From: Bacteroidaceae bacterium
GTDB taxonomy: Bacteria; Bacteroidota; Bacteroidia; Bacteroidales; Bacteroidaceae
Length of the DNA stretch: 64,000 bases
Assembly: GCA_017503065.1 (NCBI GenBank)
Contig: JAFVTT010000001.1
Span: forward strand, 1 to 64,000
Direction: 5' to 3'
Shown one piece after another: positions 1-9,800 of this stretch. The translations under genes and the position numbers were made by a program. A model generated the notes under the pieces. The model did not search any database. It was not told the origin of the DNA and saw nothing but the letters and a program-made list of their open reading frames with translations. How positions within the stretch are numbered: position 1 is the stretch's first letter; each line of letters starts with the position of its first letter.

Positions 1-82
1 ACCCGCATTTGACCGGAGGCAGTGCCCGAACGTATGGAAGCTGCACGGCAAACAAGTTACACAATTCAAACTATCAAACACT
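1..82. other. Upstream flank of rpsO
   Basis: This short edge segment precedes the S15 gene. I see no complete gene in it. In other bacteria the rpsO leader can carry an S15-binding autoregulatory fold, but the window is cut here and I cannot show such a structure. Confidence 0.4.
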
Positions 83-352
83 ATGTATTTGAATTCAGAG
101 AAGAAGACCGAGCTCTTCACCACCTATGGCAAGGGTGCTGCCGACACAGGTAGCGCTGAGAGCCAGATCGCATTGTTCACTTTCCGCATCAAGAACCTCA
201 CCGAGCACATGAAGCAGAACCGCAAGGACCATAGCACCGAGCGTGCTCTGACCGGCCTGGTAGGTAAGCGCCGCGCCCTCCTGAACTACCTGAAGAAGCG
301 CGACATTACCCGCTACCGTGCTATCGTTAAGGCTCTGGGTCTGCGTAAGTAA
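83..352 (+). CDS. rpsO: 30S ribosomal protein S15
   Basis: S15 is a primary binding protein of the 16S rRNA central domain in the small ribosomal subunit. The 89-residue length is the family norm. The usual S15 features are visible: a GSAESQIA segment after the first helix, LTEHMKQNRKDHSTER in the middle (the rRNA-binding HxxDHxxxR-type region), and LVGKRRALLNYLKKRD towards the end. It stands alone, with a strong intrinsic terminator 40 bp downstream that separates it from the injection cluster. Confidence 0.98.
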   Translation: MYLNSEKKTELFTTYGKGAADTGSAESQIALFTFRIKNLTEHMKQNRKDHSTERALTGLVGKRRALLNYLKKRDITRYRAIVKALGLRK

Positions 353-391
353 TGCATTATCCGGTCTTCTGCCTAACAGAAGTAACTGCAC

Positions 392-428
392 AAGGAGGTT
401 GCCCAGTGGGCAGCCTCCTTTATTATTT
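392..428 (+). terminator. Rho-independent terminator of rpsO
   Basis: A 12-bp inverted repeat (AAGGAGGTTGCC / GGCAGCCTCCTT, with one G-T pair) around a five-base loop is followed by a T-rich run. It ends the S15 transcript. Confidence 0.9.
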
Positions 429-599
429 TTGATTCCGTCAAGAAAACTCGCATTCAACATAAATGCGAACTTTCCTGTGTTCATTTAATCGTTTGCCTTT
501 TTTTCTCGCACGCTTATGGCATAGTTGCTAAATTCGTAAACACTTTGCTGAGGTTTTCTTAAAAAAACGTAATTGGCAACAGAAAAGATTACTAAATCT

Positions 600-629
600 G
601 TTGTATTTTTTATTGAACCATTACCTTTG
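600..629 (+). promoter_or_regulatory. Bacteroidetes-type promoter of the injection cluster
   Basis: TACCTTTG at 622-629 is a perfect TAnnTTTG -7 box, with TTG at 601-603 at the expected -33 spacing. It lies 28 bp before the tssH start and is the only clear promoter seen ahead of the nine-gene cluster. Confidence 0.75.
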
Positions 630-656
630 TGAAAAAATAAACACGAAAAGCGCACT

Positions 657-3122
657 ATGGAAGACCAAATCAGACAAATAGCCAACTCCTTTGCAGTTGA
701 ATATTGCAGCGATGCCATCTATCCCGCACATCTGTTCAAAGCCATGCTTCACAAGGAGGCAGGACTGATTCACTTCATTGAAACGGAACTGAACAAGGAC
801 TATTACTATCTGCAGGAATGGGCAGACGTGCAGATGCAGCTTTCCCCCCGCGCCACCAGACCTTCCAAGGACCTGAACCTCTCTGAAGAGTCTATGGCAG
901 TAATGGAAGAGGCCGAATCGTACCAGATGCGCTTCGGTCTGGAGCAGTGCGACCCCGTCTGCATACTGGCATCTCTGGTCACTCCAGGCGTAGGTTTCTC
1001 CTTCGACCAGTTGAAGACCCTGCCATTGAATGCTTCGGAGATATGCGACAAGATGGGCACGGGCACACAGGTAAGTCCCGATACAGTGGCATCTGCTTCG
1101 TCTTACGCTTCCGGCAGTGCCAAGGGAGGAGGCAACATACAGAAGTACTGCATAAACAAGAGCGAAGAAGCCCTGGCCGGCAAACTGGGCAGCATAGTGG
1201 GCTTCGAGAACGAGATTTCCACCATCTATGAGATATTGGGCAGGAAGACCAAGTCCAACCTGCTCATCACCGGCGAATCGGGTGTGGGCAAGACCTCGCT
1301 CGTTAACGGTTTTGCCATACAACTGGCCAACGGACGAGTGCCAGGCTTCCTGAACAATGCCGTGGCATACGAACTGGACCTGGCAGCACTCTCGGCCGAC
1401 GCTTCATACAAAGGCGAGGTGGAGGACCGCTTCAAGAAACTGCTGGCCGAAATCAAGGAGCAGAAGAATGCCATCCTTATCATAGAGTCCATAGACAAAC
1501 TGTTTGACAAGCAGGGCACACTCTACGGAGCCGCCACCATGCTGAAACAGGAACTGGGCAAGGGCAGCGTGCTACTGCTATGCACCTCATCCATAGACGG
1601 TTTCACAAAAAACATAGAGACCGACAAGGAGTTGGTGAACAAACTGGAGCGCATAAGCATAGAGGAACCGAATGCCGACCTTTGCCTGCGAATCCTGAAG
1701 GGTGCCTCACAGGGTTATGAGACATTCCACGGACTCCGTGTGGACGAAACGGTAATGGCCGATGCCATCCGTCTGGCAAAGCGCTATCTGACCGAGAAGG
1801 CCCTGCCAGACTCCGCTTTCGACCTGATAGACCGTACCATGGCCCTGCTGAAGACCATGAACGACATGTCCGGCAAGGACCTGCAGGCCATACAGGAGAA
1901 ACTTGACGTGCTCTCAGGAAAAGCAGGGAATGACGAAGAAACGGAATCACTGATGAAGGAACTGGATTGGCTCAACTATGAACTGATGAACAAGGTGAGC
2001 TGCATCCTGCTTGCACAACTGGACACAGATACCGACTTCAGCAAGATACCTACTGTTCAGGAGCGTCTGGACTACCTGCAGAAGACTGTCAGCCAACTGG
2101 TGGAACTCAGCGCAGAGAAGCGTACCGCCCTGGACAGCGCCGATCTCTATGCCGTAGTGGCAAAGCAGACGGGCATACCTCTGGGCAAGGTGCAGTCAAA
2201 GGAGCGCGACCGTCTGACCAACGGCGAGGCTACACTGAAGAAGCGCGTTATCGGTCAGGATCATGCCGTGAAGATAGTGCTGGATTCCGTGTTCGAGTCC
2301 CGTTCCGGCCTGAACAAGAAAGGCCAGCCCATGGGTTCGTTCTTCTTCCTTGGTCCCACGGGTACAGGTAAGACCGAGTTGTCCAAGGCTCTGGCAGCCT
2401 TCCTTTTCGAGGATGAATCCTCGCTGATCCGCTTCGACATGTCCGAGTTCAAGGAAGAACACTCTGTGGCGCTCCTATATGGTGCACCTCCGGGCTATGT
2501 AGGCTATGAGGAAGGCGGTCTGCTGGTAAACAAGATACGTCAGAAACCCTACTCCGTGGTGCTGTTCGACGAGATAGAGAAGGCACACAAGTCTGTATTC
2601 GACCTGTTCCTGCAGATTCTGGACGAGGGCAAACTGCACGACCGTCTTGGACGCGTGGGCGACTTCTCCAATGCACTGATACTCTTTACCTCCAACATAG
2701 GCAGCCAGTTCATAGTGGATGCCTTCAACCAGGGCAACATCCCACAGAACAACGACCTGATGGACATCATGCAGGGACACTTCCGCCCCGAGTTCCTGGC
2801 ACGCCTTACGGAGATTGTACCCTTCTCGCCAATCATGCCGGAGGGTGTGGTACGCATCTTCGACATACACCTGAAAGGTCTGCTGAAACTGCTCGAGGAG
2901 CAGGGCATAACCCTGACCATGACCGACGAGGTGAAGCAGGAAATAGCCATGAAGGGCTACAACCAGCAGTACGGCGCCCGCCCGCTGATAGGTATCATAC
3001 GCAAGGAACTGCGCCACCCATTGTCCAAACTCATCATCTCGGGCGCAATAAAGTCTGGCGACAATGTGGAGGTGAGGATAACCGACGGCAAGCCCGACTT
3101 TGTGGTAACAGGTTCCAAGTAG
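657..3122 (+). CDS. tssH: ClpV/TssH-type AAA+ ATPase of a type VI-like secretion system
   Basis: TssH (ClpV) is a ClpB-family hexameric unfoldase that recycles contracted sheath. At 821 residues it has a Clp N-domain (about 1-150), D1 with Walker A GESGVGKT near residue 206, a middle segment, and D2 with Walker A GPTGTGKT near residue 566 and Walker B FDEIEKAH near 638. The D1 Walker B region reads ILIIESIDKL, where the ILFIDExH consensus would have D-E, so the D1 catalytic acidic pair is altered while D2 is intact. It is the first gene of the cluster, directly upstream of both sheath genes, which favours ClpV over a housekeeping ClpB. ClpB is the alternative but would not sit in this context. 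Confidence 0.88.
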   Translation: MEDQIRQIANSFAVEYCSDAIYPAHLFKAMLHKEAGLIHFIETELNKDYYYLQEWADVQMQLSPRATRPSKDLNLSEESMAVMEEAESYQMRFGLEQCDPVCILASLVTPGVGFSFDQLKTLPLNASEICDKMGTGTQVSPDTVASASSYASGSAKGGGNIQKYCINKSEEALAGKLGSIVGFENEISTIYEILGRKTKSNLLITGESGVGKTSLVNGFAIQLANGRVPGFLNNAVAYELDLAALSADASYKGEVEDRFKKLLAEIKEQKNAILIIESIDKLFDKQGTLYGAATMLKQELGKGSVLLLCTSSIDGFTKNIETDKELVNKLERISIEEPNADLCLRILKGASQGYETFHGLRVDETVMADAIRLAKRYLTEKALPDSAFDLIDRTMALLKTMNDMSGKDLQAIQEKLDVLSGKAGNDEETESLMKELDWLNYELMNKVSCILLAQLDTDTDFSKIPTVQERLDYLQKTVSQLVELSAEKRTALDSADLYAVVAKQTGIPLGKVQSKERDRLTNGEATLKKRVIGQDHAVKIVLDSVFESRSGLNKKGQPMGSFFFLGPTGTGKTELSKALAAFLFEDESSLIRFDMSEFKEEHSVALLYGAPPGYVGYEEGGLLVNKIRQKPYSVVLFDEIEKAHKSVFDLFLQILDEGKLHDRLGRVGDFSNALILFTSNIGSQFIVDAFNQGNIPQNNDLMDIMQGHFRPEFLARLTEIVPFSPIMPEGVVRIFDIHLKGLLKLLEEQGITLTMTDEVKQEIAMKGYNQQYGARPLIGIIRKELRHPLSKLIISGAIKSGDNVEVRITDGKPDFVVTGSK

Positions 3123-3185
3123 GCATACCTTATAAATATATAGGATAAATATAAAAACAATATAAACCTTAAAACAATTTCTATT

Positions 3186-3650
3186 ATGGCAATGAAAGAG
3201 AATTTCATCTCGATGGCTCCAGATGAAGAATCCAATGCGAAAGTCTCTCCGGTCGACAACAACAAGACCCTGATGATTGACCAGTACACATCCGATGCAG
3301 AACCCGGCAACCCGGAGTTCGTGGAGGACATCCAGTGCATCGCCGACGCATTTGCACACTTCAAGCCCAAGGTGGAGGTGGATTTCGTGGACGACGAAGG
3401 CGGTTCGGTAAACGAAGTGCTCGAGTTCAACGAACTGCGCGACTTTGAGGCTCAGGGCGGCAAGGGCAAACTGGTATCAAACAGCCAGTTCCTATCCGGC
3501 GTGAAGCAGAAGATAGACACCAGCGCCAAGATACGCAAGAGCATTGAGCAGAACCGCAAACTGCGCGACATCCTGAAGGACGCTTCGGCACGTGAAGAAC
3601 TGAAGGAAATGCTTCAGGCAATGTTGGAAGAATTGGAAGGTAACAAATAA
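3186..3650 (+). CDS. tssB: Type VI secretion small sheath subunit TssB
   Basis: TssB pairs with TssC to build the contractile sheath in the cytoplasm. The 154-residue protein matches Bacteroidetes TssB: a variable acidic N-terminus, a central strand region with VEDIQCIADAFAHFKPKVEVDF, and a charged helical C-terminus (SAREELKEMLQAMLEEL). It is 63 bp after tssH and 12 bp before tssC, the conserved order of the two sheath genes. The family is inferred from context and the central motif, as TssB is poorly conserved. Confidence 0.85.
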   Translation: MAMKENFISMAPDEESNAKVSPVDNNKTLMIDQYTSDAEPGNPEFVEDIQCIADAFAHFKPKVEVDFVDDEGGSVNEVLEFNELRDFEAQGGKGKLVSNSQFLSGVKQKIDTSAKIRKSIEQNRKLRDILKDASAREELKEMLQAMLEELEGNK

Positions 3651-3662
3651 AAACTATTAGTC

Positions 3663-5024
3663 ATGGCTGAAACAGAAGCAAAAAAAGCAATTATAACCGA
3701 ACAGGCTGCAGGTGCAGAAGTTCGTTCCGCAGAGAAGAAGGATACCTCCAAGTTGTTGTCTGCCTTTGGTGGTTTCAATGCCGTACGTGGCTTCATGCCC
3801 GATGCCGACAACCTGAACCCTGCCAAGAAGGCTGCCAAGGCTGTCTTCCTGAGTGACAAGCGTTTCAAGGACAAGCGCGAGACCCTGATCAACGACATCA
3901 AGGGCTGGCTGGAGATTCTGGACGAGGGTCACGGCAGCGCCACAGAGTTTGTGGATGCATGCAAGGCCAAGGAGGAGAAGTTTACAGGCGTGCTGAGCCA
4001 GGGCATTACCGATGCTCTGTATGCTACCCAGAACCTGGAGCGCTCTTACCGCTCTCTGGACTCTTTCTTCAAGACTGCCAATGCAGAGAAGGTGAAGAAC
4101 CTGCGTGTGATCAACGTATATAAGGACGACATCGCCGATGACGATTCAGGCTTTGCACAGGAGGTGGACAATATCCTGCGCGGCGGCTTCGACCGTCTGA
4201 GCCTGAAGGACTGCTACAGCCTGATGGTTGTTCCAGGCAACGTGTTCCAGGACAAGGTTTCCCTGCTCCAGTGGGCAAAGATAGCCTTCAAGTACAAGGT
4301 GATGCTCATTACCGACCATGCCGACGAATACTCCTTCGACGACCTCTTTGCCAACACCGAGGGCTACAAGGACAGCGACATCGAATTGCAGAACGTTATC
4401 ATGACCGCCAACTGGCTGGTTGGCCGCGAGGCAGAGAAACTGTCTGAGGACGAGAAGGAAAATGCAGCATTCTACATTGCCGGTTCCGGTGCCTTGGCAG
4501 GCAAACTGTACGACGAGAGCGCAAGCATGGCACAAGGTGCAGGCGGCAAGAAGTACGGTACTCTGGACGGTGTGAAGGGCGTGAAACTGGACCTGCTCAA
4601 GTCCGAGATAGCATCTCTGATGGACAACCAGGTTATCCCCATGGTATACTCCGAGGGCCGCGTGATGGCATTCAACAACTCCACCCTGTACAACGGTGAC
4701 AACACCGCCATGAAGGAGTACCCCATCGTACGCGTTTTCGACTGGGTGAAGAAGGTGCTGATGAACTTCGTTCACGAAGTGGCATTGGAAAACTGGGATC
4801 CATACAACTCTCCCAAGAACCTGAAGGCAAAGATCCAGGCATTCCTGAACGACTACAAGGGCTATGGCAACCTGTTCCAGAACTACGAGATAAAGGAACC
4901 CACACAGGATCCCGTCACAAAGCGCATTACCTGTGACATCAGCCTTACACCCTTCTATTCTGCCAAGAACTTTGTCATCAAGGTGGCTGCCGACAAGAAG
5001 GACAAGGAAGCACAGATGGCATAA
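3663..5024 (+). CDS. tssC: Type VI secretion large sheath subunit TssC
   Basis: TssC is the major sheath subunit, contracting to drive the Hcp tube. At 453 residues it is slightly shorter than proteobacterial TssC (about 490) and in line with the subtype-iii proteins of Bacteroidetes. The N-terminal 50 residues are low-complexity and lysine/alanine rich; the middle includes a helical stretch and GREAEKLSEDEKENAAFYIAGSGALAGK; the C-terminal part contains the conserved sheath-interlocking region around AKNFVIKVAADKK. Codon use and GC content match tssB and the Hcp genes, so these form one uniform module. Confidence 0.88.
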   Translation: MAETEAKKAIITEQAAGAEVRSAEKKDTSKLLSAFGGFNAVRGFMPDADNLNPAKKAAKAVFLSDKRFKDKRETLINDIKGWLEILDEGHGSATEFVDACKAKEEKFTGVLSQGITDALYATQNLERSYRSLDSFFKTANAEKVKNLRVINVYKDDIADDDSGFAQEVDNILRGGFDRLSLKDCYSLMVVPGNVFQDKVSLLQWAKIAFKYKVMLITDHADEYSFDDLFANTEGYKDSDIELQNVIMTANWLVGREAEKLSEDEKENAAFYIAGSGALAGKLYDESASMAQGAGGKKYGTLDGVKGVKLDLLKSEIASLMDNQVIPMVYSEGRVMAFNNSTLYNGDNTAMKEYPIVRVFDWVKKVLMNFVHEVALENWDPYNSPKNLKAKIQAFLNDYKGYGNLFQNYEIKEPTQDPVTKRITCDISLTPFYSAKNFVIKVAADKKDKEAQMA

Positions 5025-5074
5025 TGCAGTCTAACATCACACATACAACAGTAAAAACCTAAAACAAAGAAACT

Positions 5075-5467
5075 ATGGCAAAGACACCTGTTAAATTGGA
5101 GATTGACGGTTACAAGGAACGCGAAGTGCTCATGGTAACCTACGAATTTGATCAGGCAACCGACGTAGAGGGCCAGATGTCTGGTATCCCCCGTGGCGGT
5201 AAGATAAAGATTAGAGTTAAGGCACACAACGACGGCACCCCCGACCTGCTGGCATGGATGGTGGAGCGCAACCTGCCCAAGAACGGCGTTGTTACCTTCA
5301 TGGAAACAAAGACCGGCAAGGTGATGAAGACCATCAAGTTCACCAATGGCTATTGTATCGACTTCGACGAGAAGTGGGAAGACAAGAAGGGCCACTTCGA
5401 GGAGATCGTAATCACATGCCAGAAGATCGAGTTCGAATCCGTAGTGTTCGAGAACGACTGGGCTTGA
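5075..5467 (+). CDS. tssD: Hcp/TssD tube protein, copy 1
   Basis: Hcp hexameric rings stack into the inner tube expelled by sheath contraction. This 130-residue protein has the Bacteroidetes TssD pattern: YEFDQATDVEGQ, the IPRGGKIKIRVK strand, LLAWMV, and the Y/F-C-I-D-F-D-E-K-W-E strand near the end. Copy 2 starts 41 bp downstream and shares this layout. Its place straight after tssC fits high expression of a structural tube subunit. Confidence 0.92.
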   Translation: MAKTPVKLEIDGYKEREVLMVTYEFDQATDVEGQMSGIPRGGKIKIRVKAHNDGTPDLLAWMVERNLPKNGVVTFMETKTGKVMKTIKFTNGYCIDFDEKWEDKKGHFEEIVITCQKIEFESVVFENDWA

Positions 5468-5508
5468 TACCTTAGTTCTAATCAGTAATTAAAAACATTT
5501 GATGCAAT

Positions 5509-5907
5509 ATGGCAGAGAATTTGACACCTGTACAGCTTGAAGTCGGTGGCTTCGAGGTACGTGAAGTGATGTTGATAGATTATAAGTTCAATCAGGAAGT
5601 AGACCGCGAAGGCCAGATTTCCGGTATTCCCCGTGGCGGCCGCATTACCATCCGCGTGAAGGCCATGAACGACGGCAACAACCAGTTGCTTCAGTGGATG
5701 CTGGCTCCCAACGACCCGCGCGACGTGAAGGTTACATTCTTCAACACCATCGACGGTTCCACCATGAAGGAACTCAATGGCACAGGTTGCTATTGCGTAC
5801 ACTTCATCGAGAAGTGGGAAGACGGCATGGGCCACTACGAAGAGATTGAAATCGTTTGCCAGGAACTGAAGAACGGACCCGTAGAGTTCGTCAATCCCTG
5901 GAGATAA
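5509..5907 (+). CDS. tssD: Hcp/TssD tube protein, copy 2
   Basis: A 132-residue paralogue of the preceding gene with the same motif order (YKFNQEVDREGQISGIPRGG, IRVKAMNDG, EKWEDGMGHYEEIEI). The two proteins are nearly identical in the N-terminal half and diverge most between residues 75 and 95 and at the C-terminus, which suggests rings of different cargo or stacking preference. It is followed immediately by a strong intrinsic terminator inside the cluster. Confidence 0.92.
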   Translation: MAENLTPVQLEVGGFEVREVMLIDYKFNQEVDREGQISGIPRGGRITIRVKAMNDGNNQLLQWMLAPNDPRDVKVTFFNTIDGSTMKELNGTGCYCVHFIEKWEDGMGHYEEIEIVCQELKNGPVEFVNPWR

Positions 5908-5919
5908 CACAGCATTATC

Positions 5920-5962
5920 AGGGCACAGGCTGACCGGAAGGGTTTCCTGTGCCCTGCTTTTT
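5920..5962 (+). terminator. Intrinsic terminator inside the injection cluster
   Basis: AGGGCACAGG at 5920-5929 pairs perfectly with CCTGTGCCCT at 5946-5955, followed by GCTTTTTCTTCT. It lies between Hcp copy 2 and the diverged Hcp genes, all on the same strand, so it probably reduces transcription into the tip genes. Confidence 0.88.
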
Positions 5963-5981
5963 CTTCTAAAAAACCAAAACT

Positions 5982-6392
5982 ATGTCATTATCGGCAACCC
6001 TACAGATTGGTGACAACCACATCGGAGTCTACAACCGCCAGTACAAGGTTGTACGTTGCCAATACAACTTTTCCCGAGGCTATAACTTCCGCATGCCGGA
6101 TACCGTGGCACGCAACAAGAGCATAGCCATTACCATTGTCGCACCGGGCAAGGAAGACCTCAGCCTGTACGACTGGTACATAAACCGCACCCTGTTGAGC
6201 GGACGAATCGTGTTTGACCTCTCCGGCCAGGCCATGTTCGATGAGAACCCCAAGATTCTTATGTTCGAAGGAGCATCGTGCTTCTCGTTGAGCGAATCCT
6301 ACCACATAGACCAAGAAACCCGCCGTCTCCTGCACATAGAAATCACAGCTGAGGAAACGACGGTGGACTCCATATCCTTCAAGAACTACTAA
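5982..6392 (+). CDS. Diverged Hcp/TssD-family protein
   Basis: This 136-residue protein keeps the Hcp strand order seen in copies 1 and 2 (CQYNFSRGYNF, IAITIVAPGKEDLSLYDWYI, IVFDLS, ILMFEGASCFSLSESYHID, LHIEITAEE) but shares little sequence identity with them. Subtype-iii systems commonly carry several distant Hcp homologues. Position after the terminator and before vgrG suggests a low-copy role, perhaps the ring joining tube to spike; that role is inference. Confidence 0.72.
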   Translation: MSLSATLQIGDNHIGVYNRQYKVVRCQYNFSRGYNFRMPDTVARNKSIAITIVAPGKEDLSLYDWYINRTLLSGRIVFDLSGQAMFDENPKILMFEGASCFSLSESYHIDQETRRLLHIEITAEETTVDSISFKNY

Positions 6393-6423
6393 CCGCCTCC
6401 ACTATACCTATATATATATTATC

Positions 6424-6891
6424 ATGCCTGAATACATGTCCAAGCAACTAAAGGCCGTGATGTTTCTGGACGACATCACCGAAGGGATACCTTTGCGTCA
6501 GGAAAACGGCTTCACAGTACAGCATTTCGACTACTCCTGTTTCAGAAGCAGGGATAAGGCTGGAGTGCCATTCGGTCCATCCAATGCTTCGCTGATGCAG
6601 ATTACACTGAAGACCATCTCCTCCGACGGATACAAGGAACTGTACCAGCGCTTGGACAGTATGGAACAGTTTGCTTTCTCCTTGATTTTCAATGCTTCCT
6701 ACGATGACTTCCGCATCCTCCAGGACTATGCTGATGCCATGATAGTGAACGGCTACGTGGTGGAGGTAGAGGAACTCTTCGATACCATGGACCCACAGCA
6801 CAACGGCATGACTCTGAACATGAAGATTCTGCTACACTCGCTGGACTATATCGGAAGCAGAGTGGAAAGGAAACTTATGGTTAATCAATGA
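6424..6891 (+). CDS. Hcp-like protein upstream of vgrG
   Basis: A 155-residue protein with an Hcp-like alternation: FTVQHFDYSCFRSRDKAGVPFG, SLMQITLKT, ELYQRLDSMEQFAFSLIFN, a helix (LQDYADAMIVNGYVVEVEEL), then a final strand pair. It is the most diverged of the four Hcp-like products. Its stop overlaps the vgrG ATG (ATGA), implying translational coupling with the spike and a tip or adaptor function. An unrelated small tail-completion protein is possible. Confidence 0.6.
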   Translation: MPEYMSKQLKAVMFLDDITEGIPLRQENGFTVQHFDYSCFRSRDKAGVPFGPSNASLMQITLKTISSDGYKELYQRLDSMEQFAFSLIFNASYDDFRILQDYADAMIVNGYVVEVEELFDTMDPQHNGMTLNMKILLHSLDYIGSRVERKLMVNQ

Positions 6892-9800
6892 TACCTTACG
6901 ACACTACTATGGCAGAAAACACAAGCACCAATAAGGCATATTATCTAAATTCTTCATCAATAAGTCTGGAAGTAGGGAAACAGAGTACTATTTCTGTCTA
7001 TCCATACCCAGGCACACCTGAGATTGGTGACGATGATGAGGTTTTATGGATAAGCGACAACTCCACAGGCGTCTCTGTTGAAAATAAGGGTTCAAATACA
7101 GCCACGATAAAAGCACTGGTTGCAAATTTAACAGCTACGATCAGTGTAACTGTAAACGGTATTGCTGTAGCAGACACATGCAACGTTAGTGTCTTCGGAG
7201 TCTCCATAGACAGCATTGCCATTAGCAACACAAGTCTATCCCTAAACGAAGGGGCTTCCGGAGCACTTTCTGCGAAAGTTGGGCCAGAAAATGCCTCGGT
7301 CAAGGGAGTTAAGTGGAGTAGCAGCAACGAGAATGTGGCAACAGTTGATCAAAGCGGCAATGTACATGCCCTTAGTGCTGGCGTCGCCACTATCTCTGCA
7401 GAGACAACAGGAACCAATTCCCAAGGGCAGCATCTGACGGCGTCGTGCTCGGTAGCAGTGGAGGTAGTGACCAAAGACAGCGTTGTCGCTTTTGCCGACA
7501 ATTATGCGAAACAATTTGATGAGAATGCAGATTCCAAATATTGCGTTACGCTGAATACGTTCCTATACGTTGATAAAAAGTACACGATACCCCTTTTACA
7601 AGGAAGGAAGGTAGACAAGGCAGACGAGAAATCCATTCCTGCATTGCTTCTCACATCCATATCCTATCACAAGGAAGTATATAAACCGGGATTTTTGGAA
7701 CTTGTCATTGAAACAGAGGCTTCCATGTCTGCATTTTCTGGCACCGTTACTTTGGAATATGATAAACAAGTCGTGGCCTCCACCTACCACATTTTCGAGA
7801 AGAGGAAAAAAAACAAATACGTCACCCTCCGGGCATACAGCGTGGACAAGTTCCTGACCATAGACAAATTCAGCCAGGCATTTACCGGCAAGACGCTCAT
7901 AGAGGACATTGTAAATGCCACCTTGAAAAACTATAAGAAATCGGAAAGCAAGATTGAGGTATTCTGCGACAATGTAACATGTGTAGACAAAGAGTATTCG
8001 AACATTGCCAATCTGAGGCACCTTAAGTACGTTTCCACTACGGCAAGTGAAACCCATTACCTTTATAATGGGGAAATCATAACGAGTGAAGATAAGGATA
8101 GACTCGATGATGGAGAAAAAAGTAAAGTAAAGTATTATTATCCAACTATAGAACCTTCACTTCCATACAATGTTCAATTCGAAGAGAGTTTTTACGACTT
8201 TCTTGTGCGTATATGCAACCGCAACGGTGAATTCCTCTATGTCGAGGATAACAAACTGCATGTGGGAATTCCAGAAGCAGGCACCGCAGTTACCATTACT
8301 GGCGATGGTGCTTATGAGATAGAAGAGACCGAAGCAGAAGAGATGTATGACGTCAGCACTGTATCGGGGAATACACTCTTTCCTGCAGAATACTATAAAC
8401 CCATAAGAAAGCTGGATGATGACTTTGCCAAGAACGAAGACTATTATATCGGCAGAGCCATTGGCCTAAACCTTCTAAAACCTGTCGTTGAATCACAGAA
8501 CATTCTGGATTCCGCCCCCCAAACAGCCATGGCATTGGCAGCCACGTTTGGTATATCAGAATCATTCAAGAAGAAAGCAAATGAGGGATTTATAAAAAAT
8601 TTCGGCGACTACAGGAAAGGAGACATATACCAGTTTGTTAATAGTGAGTCTTCAACCTTCGACAACAGTTTTTACACAAATATTCTTAACTACGAAAAAC
8701 AGGCAGAACAGCATAAGCTCATAGTCACCAGTTCCACATACAAGTCGCACAAACTGGGTGATACTGTAATTTTTAATGGCAATAATTATGTTGTCTGCCA
8801 AATCACAGGCGGCGCGAAAATAATAGATGGTCCCATAAGTCTAGGGGCAGAAAACATACAAAGGTACAGGGAGGAATTTGAGATGGTCCTGCTTCCATAC
8901 ATAGCCAAATCCGATTCTGACGTGACCTACCCGTACCCCATGCCCTTGTTGGACAAGCGTGTCCGCAAGGCCACTGCGCAGCGAGCCATAGTGTCTGCCA
9001 ACAACGATCCTATGCGATTGGGCAGGGTCAGGGTGCTTTTTGATTGGCAAGACTCCGAAGACTCAGGAAATGCCTCCCCCTGGATAAATGTGGCATACCC
9101 GATGGCATCGAAGGATTCAGGTTTTATGTTCCTGCCTGGGGTTGGCGATACAGTTCTTGTTGACTTTGTGGACGGCAATGTGGAGCACCCATATGTGGTC
9201 GGTTCGTTTTACCGTGAAGATAGGCTTCCCTCCTTCCATGCATCCACGCAAAACGCAGGCCTTGTAAAGTCCATCACTTCGTCCAACGGACATCACCTCA
9301 CTTTCACCGACTTGTCTGGCGCCCGATTCGGAGCCAATCTGTTTCCATGGACATATCTGTCCAAGTTTGGCATCATGGATCAGTTGGGCTTCATGCCTGA
9401 TGACAACAGGTTGGGTGGCGGCTTCGAACTGGCAGACTATTATGGATTCTACTCCATCACCGGTTCCACGCACGAACGCAAGGTGAGCATAAAGTCTCCC
9501 TTTGGTGATGTCTCCATCGATGCCTTCCAGGGCATCACCATCAGCGCTCCGTCGGGCAACATAAAGATAGAGGGCAAGAACGTGGACATCATTGCACGCA
9601 ACAATCTGTCCATCACCTCCGGCACCAACATTGCCCAACCACGCTGGGGAAGCCGTGACGCAATGGACTATAATAAAGTGAATGACAGTAAGGGAACCAC
9701 GATTAGGAAAGTTGCAAAGTATCTGGGTATCGATCATATGTTGGCACCATGGATTGTTGGTGTTGGAAGGGGTATACTAGACCTCTCTCTATACAGAACC

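Larger units (their letters stand above)
353..656. other. Intergenic region between rpsO and tssH
   Basis: These 304 bp hold the rpsO terminator at the left and the tssH promoter at the right. The AT-rich middle shows no convincing gene; a leftward open frame here uses the terminator sequence and has no family features. Confidence 0.6.

Noticed and set aside
485..718. 77-residue leftward frame upstream of tssH
   Set aside because: It overlaps the tssH promoter and start and has no recognisable family.
657..3122. Housekeeping ClpB
   Set aside because: It sits directly before tssB and tssC; altered D1 Walker B and shorter length (821) fit ClpV better.
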